The notes: generated from the sequence alone by a model not told the origin. DNA of 64,000 nt from Lishizhenia sp965656535 (GCA_965656535.1 CBFHKX010000006.1:1-64000), one strand, 5' to 3'. Positions 7,739 to 17,633 are shown, counted from the first letter of the stretch. Program-made: numbers and translations.

Positions 7739-9348
7739 AATTTCTTTTCTCTTCTAAAATACTTTACAAAAGTAAAAACAAGCATTAGCATAGTTACAAA
7801 ACCGAAAGATCTACCTATCCAATCGCCATAAGTAGCATAAAATGTAAGCTTTGAATTTAATTGAATGGTTTGTTTTAAAGCAGCCTCAACATTATAATCT
7901 GTTTTTTGAACAATTTCTCCTCTCGGACTAATAAACGCACTAGAACCAGTATTTGCCGAGCGTGCAACCCACCTTCTATTCTCTACAGCTCGTAATTGAG
8001 CAAAAGCCAAATGCTGTTTGTACCCTGGTGTATCTTTCCACCAACCATCGTTGGTAACAATAAAAATCGCTTCGGCACCTTGCCTGCATTGTCTGGCAAT
8101 AAAGTCACCGTAAAGAGACTCATAACAAACTACAGGAGCAAAGGTTATACCTTTAGAAGTAATCACTTTTGGACCATTTTTTTCTACGCCTAAAGTACCA
8201 TCTGTACCTCCGTTAGAGAGTGCTAAATCTTCCAAAAATGGAAACCAACGAGCAAAAGGAACTTTTTCCACACCCAAAACAAGGGCTGACTTATGCACAA
8301 AACCAGAATTATTATTTTCTGAAATAACTAAAGATGAATTATAGGATTCATACCATTTTCCATTCCTACTTAACTTGCTTGCACTGCTGTAAGGCTTATC
8401 AAAAAATCGGTGGGTTGAAGCTCCAATATAAAGAGCTGCGTTTCCCCAATTTTGCGTTGCAGCTATTAAGTTGTCATAGATTCCTGTATAGAAAAATTCA
8501 TCTTCATCTATTGATGAGAAATTGTAATTTCTAATGGCTGTTTCTGGCGCTAAAACAAAAGCTGTTTTCGCCGTAACTTTTTCATCTGCCAACGCTACAA
8601 TTTTATTTATCTGTTTTGATACAGGAACCGTGAACTTCTCGGTATATACTTCATAATTAGGTTGCACAACCACGACTTCTAGCGGGTTATTTTCATCTTC
8701 GAAAGAGCTATATGACCAAACGGATAGCAAAGAAGGCACTAAAATAAAGAGAGAAAAAATCCAGACGATAGGAGTTTGAATTCTCCAAGTTTCTTTCTTA
8801 AAATAGACGTTTGCCAGTATTTTAAATGCAATCATGTTTATAAAAAGTATCCATAATGTACCACCCAGTACTCCTAAATAACTGTACCACTGAACTATTT
8901 CTGGAAGCGTGCTAAATACATTACCAAAATTTAACCAAGGATAACTTAATTCCCAATGATAGTGGAAAAATTCAAAAGCAATCCAATAAATAACTAAACC
9001 TACATAACCTTCCTTTTGTCCAATATACCTTTTTGTCCAAACAAAAAATTGAAAGAAGACAGCCATTAAAAATGCATTTAGGAAAAAAGCCATAAGCGCA
9101 CCTCCAACACTTGCATTCCAGATCCACCAGGTAGAGATAATATTGTAGACAGAAAAGGTAATAAAGGAATGAATAAATACTTTTATTGGTCTATATTTTT
9201 TTACAAAAATGTAATGCTCCAAAAATAAAAGAGGAACTAAAGCAATAAAAATAACGGGTGTTAAACCACCTGTAAAAGGAAAAGATAAGCCAAGTAAGGT
9301 TCCGCTCAAAATACTTAAACCGTATCTTCTAGTTTTAGAAATATCCAT
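7735..9348 (-). CDS. lnt: Apolipoprotein N-acyltransferase
   Basis: Lnt adds the third acyl chain to lipoproteins at the inner membrane. The 537-aa protein has about six N-terminal membrane segments (residues 10-210), a carbon-nitrogen hydrolase domain (about 220-495) and a last membrane helix (about 505-527). The catalytic triad is visible as Glu269 (APET), Lys362 (EKVPF) and Cys408 (VVCYE). Its presence fits the several lipobox proteins in this window. It is divergent from the TetR-like gene. Confidence 0.93.
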   Translation of the reverse strand: MDISKTRRYGLSILSGTLLGLSFPFTGGLTPVIFIALVPLLFLEHYIFVKKYRPIKVFIHSFITFSVYNIISTWWIWNASVGGALMAFFLNAFLMAVFFQFFVWTKRYIGQKEGYVGLVIYWIAFEFFHYHWELSYPWLNFGNVFSTLPEIVQWYSYLGVLGGTLWILFINMIAFKILANVYFKKETWRIQTPIVWIFSLFILVPSLLSVWSYSSFEDENNPLEVVVVQPNYEVYTEKFTVPVSKQINKIVALADEKVTAKTAFVLAPETAIRNYNFSSIDEDEFFYTGIYDNLIAATQNWGNAALYIGASTHRFFDKPYSSASKLSRNGKWYESYNSSLVISENNNSGFVHKSALVLGVEKVPFARWFPFLEDLALSNGGTDGTLGVEKNGPKVITSKGITFAPVVCYESLYGDFIARQCRQGAEAIFIVTNDGWWKDTPGYKQHLAFAQLRAVENRRWVARSANTGSSAFISPRGEIVQKTDYNVEAALKQTIQLNSKLTFYATYGDWIGRSFGFVTMLMLVFTFVKYFRREKKF

Positions 9349-9506
9349 GGTGTAAAATTAAGATTTGTTTTACTTGAAAACAATGTAGATTTTTAGAAAA
9401 ACACAACTAGAAACTCAACAGACAATTGAACCAAAATAAACAGAAATAAATATGTTAAAAAACCCTATCAAATTAAAGGGTTAACACTAAACCTTTCGCC
9501 TACTCG

Positions 9507-9525
9507 TTTGTTCTAAATAAACAAA
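9507..9525. promoter_or_regulatory. Inverted repeat before the TetR-like gene, possible operator
   Basis: TTTGTT (9507-9512) and AACAAA (9520-9525) form a perfect 6-bp inverted repeat with a 7-base spacer, 10 bases before the start codon of the TetR-like gene. TetR-family proteins often bind such palindromes to control their own operon. AT-rich palindromes also arise by chance, so confidence is low. Confidence 0.3.
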
Positions 9526-9535
9526 GACAAATTAC

Positions 9536-10174
9536 ATGAAAAAAGAAAAGCTAATCGCTGCGTATATCGACTTCGTTTTGTCTAACGGCAGAGAACCACA
9601 TTCGGTTTATGAACTAACAAAATCGATTAAAAAAGAGGAAGCTGATTTTTACACCGTAGCCAACAGTATTGCACAACTGCGTAAAGAAATTTTAGTAGAA
9701 TATATCAATAAAACATTGGTAGATTTAGATGCAGATAAAGACTATGAAACCTTCAGTTCTAGAGAAAAACTTTTAGCCTTGTTCTTTACGCTGTTTGAAA
9801 ACTTAAAAGCAAACCGGAGTTATTTAATTGAGCGTTATAATAAGATAGACGTTAAGGAATTAGGAAGTGCTAAATCAGACTGGCAGTTATTTTTCAATCA
9901 ATTCCAAGCAAGAGCCGAAGCTATTTTAGCAGAAGGTAAAAATACAGAGGAAATTAAAGATAGACCTTATATTGGTGAACACTACGCAAAAGGATTTAAA
10001 CTGGTTTTCACCTACGTTTTTAGAGTTTGGTTAAAAGACGAGTCTACTGAATTTTCTACAACTGATGCTGCAATTGAAAAGTCTGTGAACTTAGCTTATG
10101 ATATGTTAGGTCAGAGTCCACTAGACTCTCTTATAGATTTCGGAAAATTCGCACTCAAGACCAAAGTAATGTAA
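9536..10174 (+). CDS. TetR-family-like transcriptional regulator
   Basis: A 212-aa all-helical protein. Residues 1-60 resemble a TetR N-terminal DNA-binding segment, though the helix-turn-helix is divergent (HSVYELTKSIKKEEADFYTV). The rest has the long helices of a TetR ligand/dimer domain, with FTYVFRVWLKDES. The last base of the stop codon is also the first base of the next gene (ABC1 kinase), so the two are co-transcribed and probably work together. The ligand is unknown. It could instead be a partner protein that lost DNA binding. Confidence 0.7.
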   Translation: MKKEKLIAAYIDFVLSNGREPHSVYELTKSIKKEEADFYTVANSIAQLRKEILVEYINKTLVDLDADKDYETFSSREKLLALFFTLFENLKANRSYLIERYNKIDVKELGSAKSDWQLFFNQFQARAEAILAEGKNTEEIKDRPYIGEHYAKGFKLVFTYVFRVWLKDESTEFSTTDAAIEKSVNLAYDMLGQSPLDSLIDFGKFALKTKVM

Positions 10175-11484
10175 TGGGAAAAGAAGACAAGCAAAACAAA
10201 ATACCCACTTCTAAAGTAAAACGTGCAGCCAAAATAATGGGTGCAAGTGCTAAAGTTGGAGGCAATTATGTAAAGTACTACGCAAAAAAGGTAGTTAACC
10301 CGTCTACCTCTAAAGATAGTTTACATAAAGACAATGCTGAGGATATTTACAATTCATTATCAGAATTAAAAGGTAGTGCTTTAAAAGTAGCTCAAATGAT
10401 GAGCATGGATAACCAGATGCTACCTCAAGCTTATCAAGATAAATTCTCTATGGCGCAATACTCTGCTCCAGCGCTAAGTTTTCCGCTTATATCTAAAACC
10501 TTTGTTCAACAACTCGGGAAAAAACCACATGATATTTTTGATGATTTTTCTAAAGATGCCGTAAACGCAGCATCAATTGGACAAGTACACAAAGCTAAAA
10601 TTAAAGAGCACATTTACGCTGTCAAAATTCAATACCCAGGTGTTGCAGATGCCATCAGTTCAGATTTAAAGTTAGTAAAACCGCTAGCCGGAAAATTGCT
10701 AAACATGAAAAGTGCAGATATGGAAATGTATATGTCTGAAGTAGAATCTAAAATGATAGAAGAAACAGACTATGCACTAGAACTTAATCGGTCAACTTTT
10801 ATTTCTGAAAAATGTTCATTTATCTCTAACCTTAAATTTCCAAAGTATTACAAAGAATATTCTGCAAATAGGGTATTAACGATGGACTGGATGGATGGTA
10901 AAATATTTCCTGATTTCATAAAAACTAATCCGCCACAAGAAGTCAGAAACCAAGTTGGACAAGCTATGTGGGATTTCTTCCTCTATCAAATGAAAGAGCT
11001 AAGAATGGTGCATGCGGATCCACATCCGGGAAATTTTATTGTAGACCATTCTAACAACCTTTGCGTACTTGATTTCGGTTGCGTAAAAGAAATACCAGAA
11101 GACTTTTTCAACAATTACTTCCAGCTCTTGCGTCCGGATATTTTAGAACAACCAAATTTGCTAAATGAGGTTTATGTGAACATGGACTTTTTTAGACCAG
11201 ATGACACGGAAAAGCAAAAAGAAAAGTTGAAGGCGATGTTTCAGGAGATAATCGGACTTCTTGCTAAGCCTTTTCATAACGCGGTGTTTGACTTTGGCGA
11301 CGACAGCTATTTTACCAAGATTTATACTATGGGAGAAGGTTTCTCAAAAGATAAGGAGTTTCGTAAAATGAATAACGCCAGAGGAAGTAGACATGCAATT
11401 TACGTAATGCGTACATTTTTTGGACTTTACAGCCTATTAAACCAGCTAAAGTCAAAGGTAAATATGAATTATCAACTCTATTGA
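10174..11484 (+). CDS. ABC1/UbiB-family atypical kinase
   Basis: A 436-aa protein of the ABC1/ADCK/UbiB family, linked to quinone and lipid metabolism. The nucleotide-binding core is visible: NAASIGQVHKA (131-141), Lys151 in AVKIQYPGV, Glu196/197 in IEETDYALELN, catalytic Asp282 and Asn287 in HADPHPGNF, and Asp300 in LDFG. The family KxGQ motif reads KVAQ (71-74) here, a Gly-to-Ala change also known in other branches of the family. It overlaps the TetR-like gene by one base and ends with a strong terminator. The exact substrate is not known. Confidence 0.87.
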   Translation: MGKEDKQNKIPTSKVKRAAKIMGASAKVGGNYVKYYAKKVVNPSTSKDSLHKDNAEDIYNSLSELKGSALKVAQMMSMDNQMLPQAYQDKFSMAQYSAPALSFPLISKTFVQQLGKKPHDIFDDFSKDAVNAASIGQVHKAKIKEHIYAVKIQYPGVADAISSDLKLVKPLAGKLLNMKSADMEMYMSEVESKMIEETDYALELNRSTFISEKCSFISNLKFPKYYKEYSANRVLTMDWMDGKIFPDFIKTNPPQEVRNQVGQAMWDFFLYQMKELRMVHADPHPGNFIVDHSNNLCVLDFGCVKEIPEDFFNNYFQLLRPDILEQPNLLNEVYVNMDFFRPDDTEKQKEKLKAMFQEIIGLLAKPFHNAVFDFGDDSYFTKIYTMGEGFSKDKEFRKMNNARGSRHAIYVMRTFFGLYSLLNQLKSKVNMNYQLY

Positions 11485-11502
11485 TACACTTTTTTAAAAA
11501 AC

Positions 11503-11532
11503 AAAAACGCTTTTTATTAAGCGTTTTTTTTT
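11503..11532 (+). terminator. Terminator after the ABC1-kinase gene
   Basis: A 10-bp stem (11503-11512 with 11519-11528) around a six-base loop, with a T-run to 11532, directly after the stop at 11484. Confidence 0.85.
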
Positions 11533-11658
11533 GCGCAAAAAATGCCCAATTCCTTTTTACTTTAGACTAATAACAATTTAAGGTGCATAAAAATAAAATA
11601 AACCTTAAAAAGCTACTCCTAATGTAACTACCTTTAAATAGATAAATAGGCACAAAAC

Positions 11659-12588
11659 ATGAAACTCAAAAGAGAACACACAGTAGAAGAAATTGCAGCC
11701 TTAATTGACGGTAAAATTATTGGCAACAAACACCAAATTGTTTCAGGAATCAATGAAATTCATCGGGTAGAATCTGGCGATTTAGTTTTTGTAGATCACC
11801 CGAAATACTACAAAAAAGCACTAAATAGTGCTGCAACTATTATTTTGATTGACACAGCTGATGTTGAAATTCCAGAAGGAAAAACATTAATTATAACCGA
11901 AAAACCCTTTGACGATTATAATGCTCTCACAAAATACTTTTCTCCTTTTATTCCTCCAACAGCAAATATTGGAAAATATACAGAAATTAATGCTACGGCT
12001 ATCATTTTTCCAACTGTATTTATTGGAAATAATGTAAAGATTGGAGCAAATGTTACACTGCATGCCGGGTGTGTAATCATGGATAATACTACGATTGAAG
12101 ACGATGTAATAATTGGTCCTAACTCCGTAATTGGTCATTACGCATTTTATTATAAAAAGAAACAAGATGGTTTTGATAGAATGCACAGCTGCGGTGGTGT
12201 ATTAATTAAGAAAAAAGCTGAGATCGGTGCTTTGTGTACAATTGATGCAGGTGTTTCGGCTGTAACAACAATTGGGGTCGGAACTAAACTAGATAACCAA
12301 GTACACATTGGGCATGATACCCTTATTGGAGATCACTGTTTGTTTGCAGCCAATGTTGGAATTGCCGGCTGTGTAACAATTGAAGATAAAGTAACCCTTT
12401 GGGGACAAGTTGGTTGTGCAAGTGATGTTGTACTGGGAGAAGGTTGTACGGTAATGGCACAATCCGGAATTGCCAAAAGTTTAGCTCCAGGAAAATCATA
12501 TTTCGGTTCTCCATGCAAAGAAGTTCGAAGCGCTTACAGAGAACTAGCAGCACTAAAAAAACTACCCGAAATTATTGAAAATCTTTAA
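11659..12588 (+). CDS. LpxD-like N-acyltransferase (hexapeptide repeat)
   Basis: A 309-aa relative of LpxD, which adds a 3-hydroxyacyl chain to UDP-3-O-acyl-glucosamine in lipid A synthesis. Residues 1-95 resemble the LpxD N-terminal domain, with ESGDLVFVDHPKYYKKAL. Residues 100-285 form a left-handed beta-helix of hexapeptide repeats, with His219 in VHIGHD at the position of the catalytic His. It is about 30-40 aa shorter than standard LpxD and is not next to lpxC, lpxA or fabZ. I infer it is a second, shorter paralog of the sort seen in Bacteroidota rather than the main enzyme. The phosphatase gene follows after three bases. Confidence 0.8.
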   Translation: MKLKREHTVEEIAALIDGKIIGNKHQIVSGINEIHRVESGDLVFVDHPKYYKKALNSAATIILIDTADVEIPEGKTLIITEKPFDDYNALTKYFSPFIPPTANIGKYTEINATAIIFPTVFIGNNVKIGANVTLHAGCVIMDNTTIEDDVIIGPNSVIGHYAFYYKKKQDGFDRMHSCGGVLIKKKAEIGALCTIDAGVSAVTTIGVGTKLDNQVHIGHDTLIGDHCLFAANVGIAGCVTIEDKVTLWGQVGCASDVVLGEGCTVMAQSGIAKSLAPGKSYFGSPCKEVRSAYRELAALKKLPEIIENL

Positions 12589-12591
12589 ACG

Positions 12592-13824
12592 ATGAAAGAT
12601 AAGTTTGTTGTAGCCTTAGAGAAAGAAATTAAGCTTAAAGATTTTAAGCTCAACTCTCTTTTGGAGATAACAAACAGCATCAATACAAACCCTTCGGTAG
12701 AAAACCTGCTTCGCATTTATGAATTTATTCTGAAAGAACAGCTTGGTTTTGAAAAATTTGTACTTTTTAATAAGCAAGATACCTGGGATAGTATTTTAAA
12801 GGTGGGCTTTAAAGGGAAAATAAAAGACATAGACGTTGATCGAGATTTAATGCGGTTCAAAGATATTACTGTTATAGAATCTTCACATCTTCCTGTACTC
12901 AATCAATTCGAAGTTGTTGTGCCTATTTTCCATAAAAATAAAGCGCTTGCATTTCTATTAATTTCAGGTATAGAAGTTAAAACACTCAAACCATCTAGCA
13001 CCTTTGAGAACCTATCTTTTATTCAAACCTTAACAAATATTATTGTTGTTGCCATTGAAAATAAAAGAATGGCCAAGGAAGCTCTGCAACAGGAAAGAAT
13101 CAAAAAAGAGTTGGAGGTAGCTTCTGAAATGCAAAAACTACTCTTCCCGTCTGATTTACCATCGGATAAACGTCTAGACTTAGCAGCAACATATAAATCA
13201 AGACACGAAGTTGGCGGGGATTATTATGATTTTATTCCGCTTTCTGACGATGAATTTATGATTTGTATTGCAGATGTTTCTGGCAAGGGAATTAGCGCTG
13301 CCATGCTAATGGCAAATTTTCAAGCAACTTTAAGAACGCTGCTTAACTATCAATCGTTTGAACTAGAATTTTTAGTAGAAGAGTTAAATACGAAGGTGAT
13401 GACTAGTGCAAAAGGCGAAAAATTCATTACTTTCTTTGTTGCAACCTATAACTCAACTACAAGAAAATTAAAATATATTAATGCCGGTCACAATCATCCT
13501 ATACTTACTAATGGCAGAAAAGTAAAGAATTTAAAAAAGGGCTGTATTGGGTTAGGTATGTTAGACGAGATTCCATTTCTGGAATCAGAAACGATAGATA
13601 TAAAACCCAACACTACTATTATTCTATACACAGACGGAGTTGTAGAATTAGAAAATGAAGAAGGAGAATATTTTGAAACTGACCGGTTAGAAAAGATCAT
13701 TAAGACATTCTATCCTTTGAATATGGAAGACATGAACAACCTTATCTTTTCTAAATTAGACGAGTTTAGGGGTGAAAATGATTATGTAGATGACACCGCG
13801 ATTTTTAGTTGCAGAATATTCTAA
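12592..13824 (+). CDS. PP2C/SpoIIE-type serine phosphatase with GAF-like sensor (RsbU-like)
   Basis: A 410-aa predicted cytoplasmic phosphatase. Residues about 20-165 look like a GAF-type sensor domain, then comes a helical linker with EVASEMQKLLFP, and residues 190-408 form the PP2C/SpoIIE domain. Metal-binding aspartates are seen in GGDYYD (208-213) and in ADVSGKG (227-233), and a further DGV motif lies near the C-terminus. Such enzymes usually dephosphorylate anti-anti-sigma factors, but no such partner is in the window. Translation is probably coupled to the LpxD-like gene three bases upstream. The stop overlaps a convergent lipoprotein gene by four bases. Confidence 0.87.
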   Translation: MKDKFVVALEKEIKLKDFKLNSLLEITNSINTNPSVENLLRIYEFILKEQLGFEKFVLFNKQDTWDSILKVGFKGKIKDIDVDRDLMRFKDITVIESSHLPVLNQFEVVVPIFHKNKALAFLLISGIEVKTLKPSSTFENLSFIQTLTNIIVVAIENKRMAKEALQQERIKKELEVASEMQKLLFPSDLPSDKRLDLAATYKSRHEVGGDYYDFIPLSDDEFMICIADVSGKGISAAMLMANFQATLRTLLNYQSFELEFLVEELNTKVMTSAKGEKFITFFVATYNSTTRKLKYINAGHNHPILTNGRKVKNLKKGCIGLGMLDEIPFLESETIDIKPNTTIILYTDGVVELENEEGEYFETDRLEKIIKTFYPLNMEDMNNLIFSKLDEFRGENDYVDDTAIFSCRIF

Positions 13825-14279
13825 GGAAGAATATCAAACGTAACGGTATAGGTATCTGGTATTTTTTCAACCAAAACCCAGTTATCTGTAACAATTGTAT
13901 TTACGCAGGTAGGACACTCATTAATTCGAATAGAATAATTTGCAGTTTGGTTATCATCATCAATAACAACAGTTCTATCAAAGGTTGCGCTACAATTTGT
14001 TCTCGTTTTCATAGCCATTAGAGAATAACTACTAAAATCAATTGGCACAAAGTTCAAACCACCGTCAAAAGAAACATCTATAGAGTCATAAACTATATTC
14101 GTTGCGTCATCATTAACTAAAACGGTGTCAAAATTAGTTAATGCAGTTGAATTCTCTCTAACCACAACGTTGTGTATAATGTTACCCGATTGCGTAGTTT
14201 CTGGAATTTCGCACTTATCGCAAGCCAAAAAGCCAAAAACAAGCAGTAAAAAGATAGAAAAGTGAAACAAATTTTTCAT
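13821..14279 (-). CDS. Hypothetical lipoprotein
   Basis: 152 aa with a lipoprotein signal peptide: a long hydrophobic stretch (residues 5-19) and a lipobox ending at Cys20 (GFLAC). The mature part is polar and mostly beta-strand in character, with cysteines at 23, in TNCSA and in ECPTC. I do not recognise the family. It may be secreted to the outer membrane or cell surface. It overlaps the phosphatase gene tail to tail at CTAA. Confidence 0.75.
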   Translation of the reverse strand: MKNLFHFSIFLLLVFGFLACDKCEIPETTQSGNIIHNVVVRENSTALTNFDTVLVNDDATNIVYDSIDVSFDGGLNFVPIDFSSYSLMAMKTRTNCSATFDRTVVIDDDNQTANYSIRINECPTCVNTIVTDNWVLVEKIPDTYTVTFDILP

Positions 14280-14312
14280 AGTATAAATATAGTAGATTTC
14301 TAGATTGTAAAA

Positions 14313-15044
14313 TTAATTTTTCTTTCTTAATTCAAAATTTTGTCCTAAATACACTTTTCTAACCTGCTCATCTGCAGCTAACTCCTCTGCAGTCCCTGAT
14401 TTCAAAATATTTCCTTCAAATAAAAGGTAAGCTCTATCTGTTATTGAAAGTGTTTCTTGTACGTTATGATCCGTAATAAGTATTCCAATGTTTCGTTTTT
14501 TTAATTCTGAAACAATAAATTGAATATCTTCAACGGCAATGGGGTCTACACCAGCAAAAGGTTCGTCTAACAAAACAAACTTAGGATCTGTAGCCAAAGC
14601 TCTTGCTATTTCTGTTCTACGCTTTTCTCCACCAGATAATCTAGCGCCTAAATTTTTTCTGACATGCCCTAAACTAAACTCTTCAATTAGGCGCTCAAGC
14701 TTTACTTTTCGTTCAGACTTTGTGAGCTTTGTCATTTCTAAAATGGCCATAATATTATCTTCTACACTCAGTTTTCTAAAAACAGATACTTCTTGAGGTA
14801 AATAGCCTAAGCCAAGTTGAGAACGTTTGTACATAGGCAAGTTGGTAATCTCTTTGTTGTCTAAAAAAACTTTTCCAGAATCTGGTTTAACCAAACCAAC
14901 AATCATATAAAAAGATGTTGTTTTACCTGCACCATTTGGGCCTAACAACCCTACAATTTCGCCTTGATTTACTTCTACGGTAACTCCTTTTACAACTTGC
15001 CTACCCTTGTAGCTCTTTTTTATTTCTGTAGTATAAAGTTTCAT
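14313..15044 (-). CDS. lptB: LPS export ABC transporter ATP-binding protein
   Basis: LptB powers extraction of lipopolysaccharide from the inner membrane with LptFG. The 243-aa ATPase has Walker A GPNGAGKTT (35-43), the signature LSGGEKRR, Walker B and DEPFAGVDP, and the H-loop TDHN. The phrase FAGVDPIAVEDIQ is typical of LptB. I chose ATG 15044 because the upstream in-frame extension overlaps the end of the neighbouring gene and has no similarity to the family. Its partner DUF5686 gene lies just upstream (11 bases), so the two are co-transcribed. Confidence 0.94.
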   Translation of the reverse strand: MKLYTTEIKKSYKGRQVVKGVTVEVNQGEIVGLLGPNGAGKTTSFYMIVGLVKPDSGKVFLDNKEITNLPMYKRSQLGLGYLPQEVSVFRKLSVEDNIMAILEMTKLTKSERKVKLERLIEEFSLGHVRKNLGARLSGGEKRRTEIARALATDPKFVLLDEPFAGVDPIAVEDIQFIVSELKKRNIGILITDHNVQETLSITDRAYLLFEGNILKSGTAEELAADEQVRKVYLGQNFELRKKN

Positions 15045-15055
15045 GTTAGGCAAAG

Positions 15056-17527
15056 TTAAAAAGTTACAACCAATTTTCCTCTTATTGTAAAGGGAGATTG
15101 GTTTGGTTCTAAATGCGTAAGTCTCCAAATTGCATCTAACCGTAAAATCTTGAATATATTTTCAACCCCTACACCCGTTTCCATGTATGGGATATTACCA
15201 AAGCTTTTTATGTTTTGTGGAATTATCATTTCTTTCGTATGTCTGTCTGAAATTGTACCATAAACCATTCTGTAATTGGTTACTAATCTCCACTTAAGGT
15301 TTCTAACCAAAGGAACTCTATCTAAAAGTAAACCATTCCAATGGTGTTCTAGGTGCGCTCCAACATATTGATCCGACACAAATTCAAAAAAGCGCATATT
15401 ATTGTAAGCAGCAGACTGAAGTAAAAAGGTTTGGCTACCTTCATGTACTTTTAGGAAGGGATAAGCTGCTGAGCCGAAAATATATCCTCCATAAAAATTA
15501 TAAACCAACCTACCGAATATTCCAATTTTAGGATTGTGGGTAACTTGAGCTTCAAATTTCTGATAGCTATAATCAGAACCCAATACTCCTTTAAGTCCGA
15601 AAATACCTTGCACTGAAAAGATTGGCCATTTAGAACCGAGTGAACTTCTATCAAAAGAACCACTCAAGAACTCTTCATTTTTACCATACCTTAATTTAAG
15701 CAGTAACTCTGTGGTTTGTATGTGGTTGATGTTAACAACATTGCCAAACTCATTTTCTTTTTGATAAACTGAAAGTCCCAATGGTGTAAACTCCTTCCAT
15801 TCAAAACCGGTTGTAACAATTAAATCTTTTCCAATATCTTTCTCTAAATTTAAACCCAGCTTTTCTACAAAAGTAAGTTTATCTAACGGGCCTGTTCTAA
15901 GCAAGGTTCCTGGGGAAGATCCAATTTCAGTTGAAGCTGCTACTTGCCCTAACTGTTCTATATCACTTTGATAATATAGAGAGAGCATTCCTCTTTTTTT
16001 TGGTGTAATGTTATACCTAATCTTTCCTCCGTATTTAAATGTTTTATCTAGATGTCCGTAAGCTAACTTTACCGAAAGTTCTACTCGCTTACTAAAAGCA
16101 TTTGAAGTTCTTAATTGAATTTGATTTCTAAAACCTTCTATTCTATTAAATCCGATTAAGTTTTGATAATTCCCAATCTCAATTTTTCCAAATGGATAAA
16201 AACCGGTAGATAGCATATAAACTGCATTTTTTGCAAATTTGAAAAAACCTATATTATTTAAGGAATCAATCATTTGATCAATACCTTCTTCGGTACCACT
16301 TAGTTCTTCATGTCGGTTCTCTTCCCAATACTCATCCGAGCGTATTTCGGCATCCTCAAGAACCTCTACATTTTCACTTGTTTGATAAAATGCTTCTGGA
16401 TGAGGCGCGTTAATTACAAAGTTTTTACGAGTTGCTAATTTCCTAGCATAAAAACCAAATGTTTTACTACCCCTAGCTACGTTTAAATCTGCAACTAACC
16501 TATCTTTGGTTAGCATCCACACTTCTTTTTCAACTAAATCAAACTGCTGTTCTAATAGAAACGCATTTATAAAATTGATATTCGCGTTTTCTGGTACTGT
16601 GGCCGACCATCTTTTAACTGCATAAGTAGTATCGTGTATCCACATCTCTCCTACGAATACAAGGTCTCCTTTTCGCTTAGGTGCAAAACGTAACTTGTAA
16701 CACCATTGACTGTCTATAAAACTACTGTCTTCTAAATAAAACTTGTAAAAACTAAAGGCTGCAGAGCTAATCGGACTCACAAACGACCTTCCAAACATTG
16801 AAATGTTATTGTCATACACATTTATATCCTGATACATATCCCCTGTAAACTGACTTAGTTCTAGATTATCTACACCTGTAACTCTACTTGCTTTAACAAC
16901 CTCTTTTCTCTTTTTAGGATTAGTTCTGTAATAAAAATCAGAAATAGATTCAGATAAAATTAAAGGGAGCACCTTCCCAGTGCTGTCATTATCAATGTAA
17001 TCATCCAAAGCACTGAGTTTTTGAATTACTTTTCTTTCCTCAAACTTGTCGCCAATATTATTTAAGTCTAACTGTAATTTATTATATACTTCGAACTGAT
17101 AGGCTGCTAATTTTTCTTTGTTATTAATTGGTTTATTTTTTATAATTCGTTTGTGAAGTCTTTGAGAAGGAGTCTCATCTGGAGCTTCTATTACAACCAT
17201 ATCCATAGCCTGTATAGATGCTTGTAAAACCATTTTGATTTGGAAAACCTGTTTCTTTTTGGTCTGGTTGACATCCACAAAAACTGTAGTATCCTTATAA
17301 TCGGATACTCGAAAAACTAAAGAATCTGAAACGTAGTAACTTTTAATTGAAAACGCACCCTCAAAATCGGTCTCAGTTCCCGTTTTTGTACCCTTAAAAA
17401 AAACTTTAACAAAGGGCAAAGGCTCTGCCGTTTGAGCATCTACAACTTGTCCTTCTACCTCAACCGTTTGGGCTTGTGAAAGAACTGAACAGAGCAGCAA
17501 TAGAACTATGAAGTAAAGTTTTAGCAT
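15056..17527 (-). CDS. DUF5686 outer-membrane protein with carboxypeptidase-regulatory-like domain
   Basis: An 823-aa exported protein with a signal peptide (cleavage near SQAQ, residue 20). Residues about 22-110 form a CarboxypepD-regulatory-like domain (VEGQVVDAQTAEPLPFVKVFFKG), as at the N-terminus of many Bacteroidota outer-membrane proteins. The rest matches the DUF5686 layout with aromatic beta-barrel strands ending in RGKLVVTF, a C-terminal Phe that suits barrel insertion. Its location before lptB suggests a role in envelope biogenesis, but its function is unknown. Confidence 0.85.
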   Translation of the reverse strand: MLKLYFIVLLLLCSVLSQAQTVEVEGQVVDAQTAEPLPFVKVFFKGTKTGTETDFEGAFSIKSYYVSDSLVFRVSDYKDTTVFVDVNQTKKKQVFQIKMVLQASIQAMDMVVIEAPDETPSQRLHKRIIKNKPINNKEKLAAYQFEVYNKLQLDLNNIGDKFEERKVIQKLSALDDYIDNDSTGKVLPLILSESISDFYYRTNPKKRKEVVKASRVTGVDNLELSQFTGDMYQDINVYDNNISMFGRSFVSPISSAAFSFYKFYLEDSSFIDSQWCYKLRFAPKRKGDLVFVGEMWIHDTTYAVKRWSATVPENANINFINAFLLEQQFDLVEKEVWMLTKDRLVADLNVARGSKTFGFYARKLATRKNFVINAPHPEAFYQTSENVEVLEDAEIRSDEYWEENRHEELSGTEEGIDQMIDSLNNIGFFKFAKNAVYMLSTGFYPFGKIEIGNYQNLIGFNRIEGFRNQIQLRTSNAFSKRVELSVKLAYGHLDKTFKYGGKIRYNITPKKRGMLSLYYQSDIEQLGQVAASTEIGSSPGTLLRTGPLDKLTFVEKLGLNLEKDIGKDLIVTTGFEWKEFTPLGLSVYQKENEFGNVVNINHIQTTELLLKLRYGKNEEFLSGSFDRSSLGSKWPIFSVQGIFGLKGVLGSDYSYQKFEAQVTHNPKIGIFGRLVYNFYGGYIFGSAAYPFLKVHEGSQTFLLQSAAYNNMRFFEFVSDQYVGAHLEHHWNGLLLDRVPLVRNLKWRLVTNYRMVYGTISDRHTKEMIIPQNIKSFGNIPYMETGVGVENIFKILRLDAIWRLTHLEPNQSPFTIRGKLVVTF

Positions 17528-17633
17528 TTACCGGATAAATGTACGAAGAGTATATGTAATCCACTTACGAAAGGTGGAAAATATAACTCATTTTTAATAC
17601 GCTTAAAAAATACTTAACGAATTTGGTAGTAGC

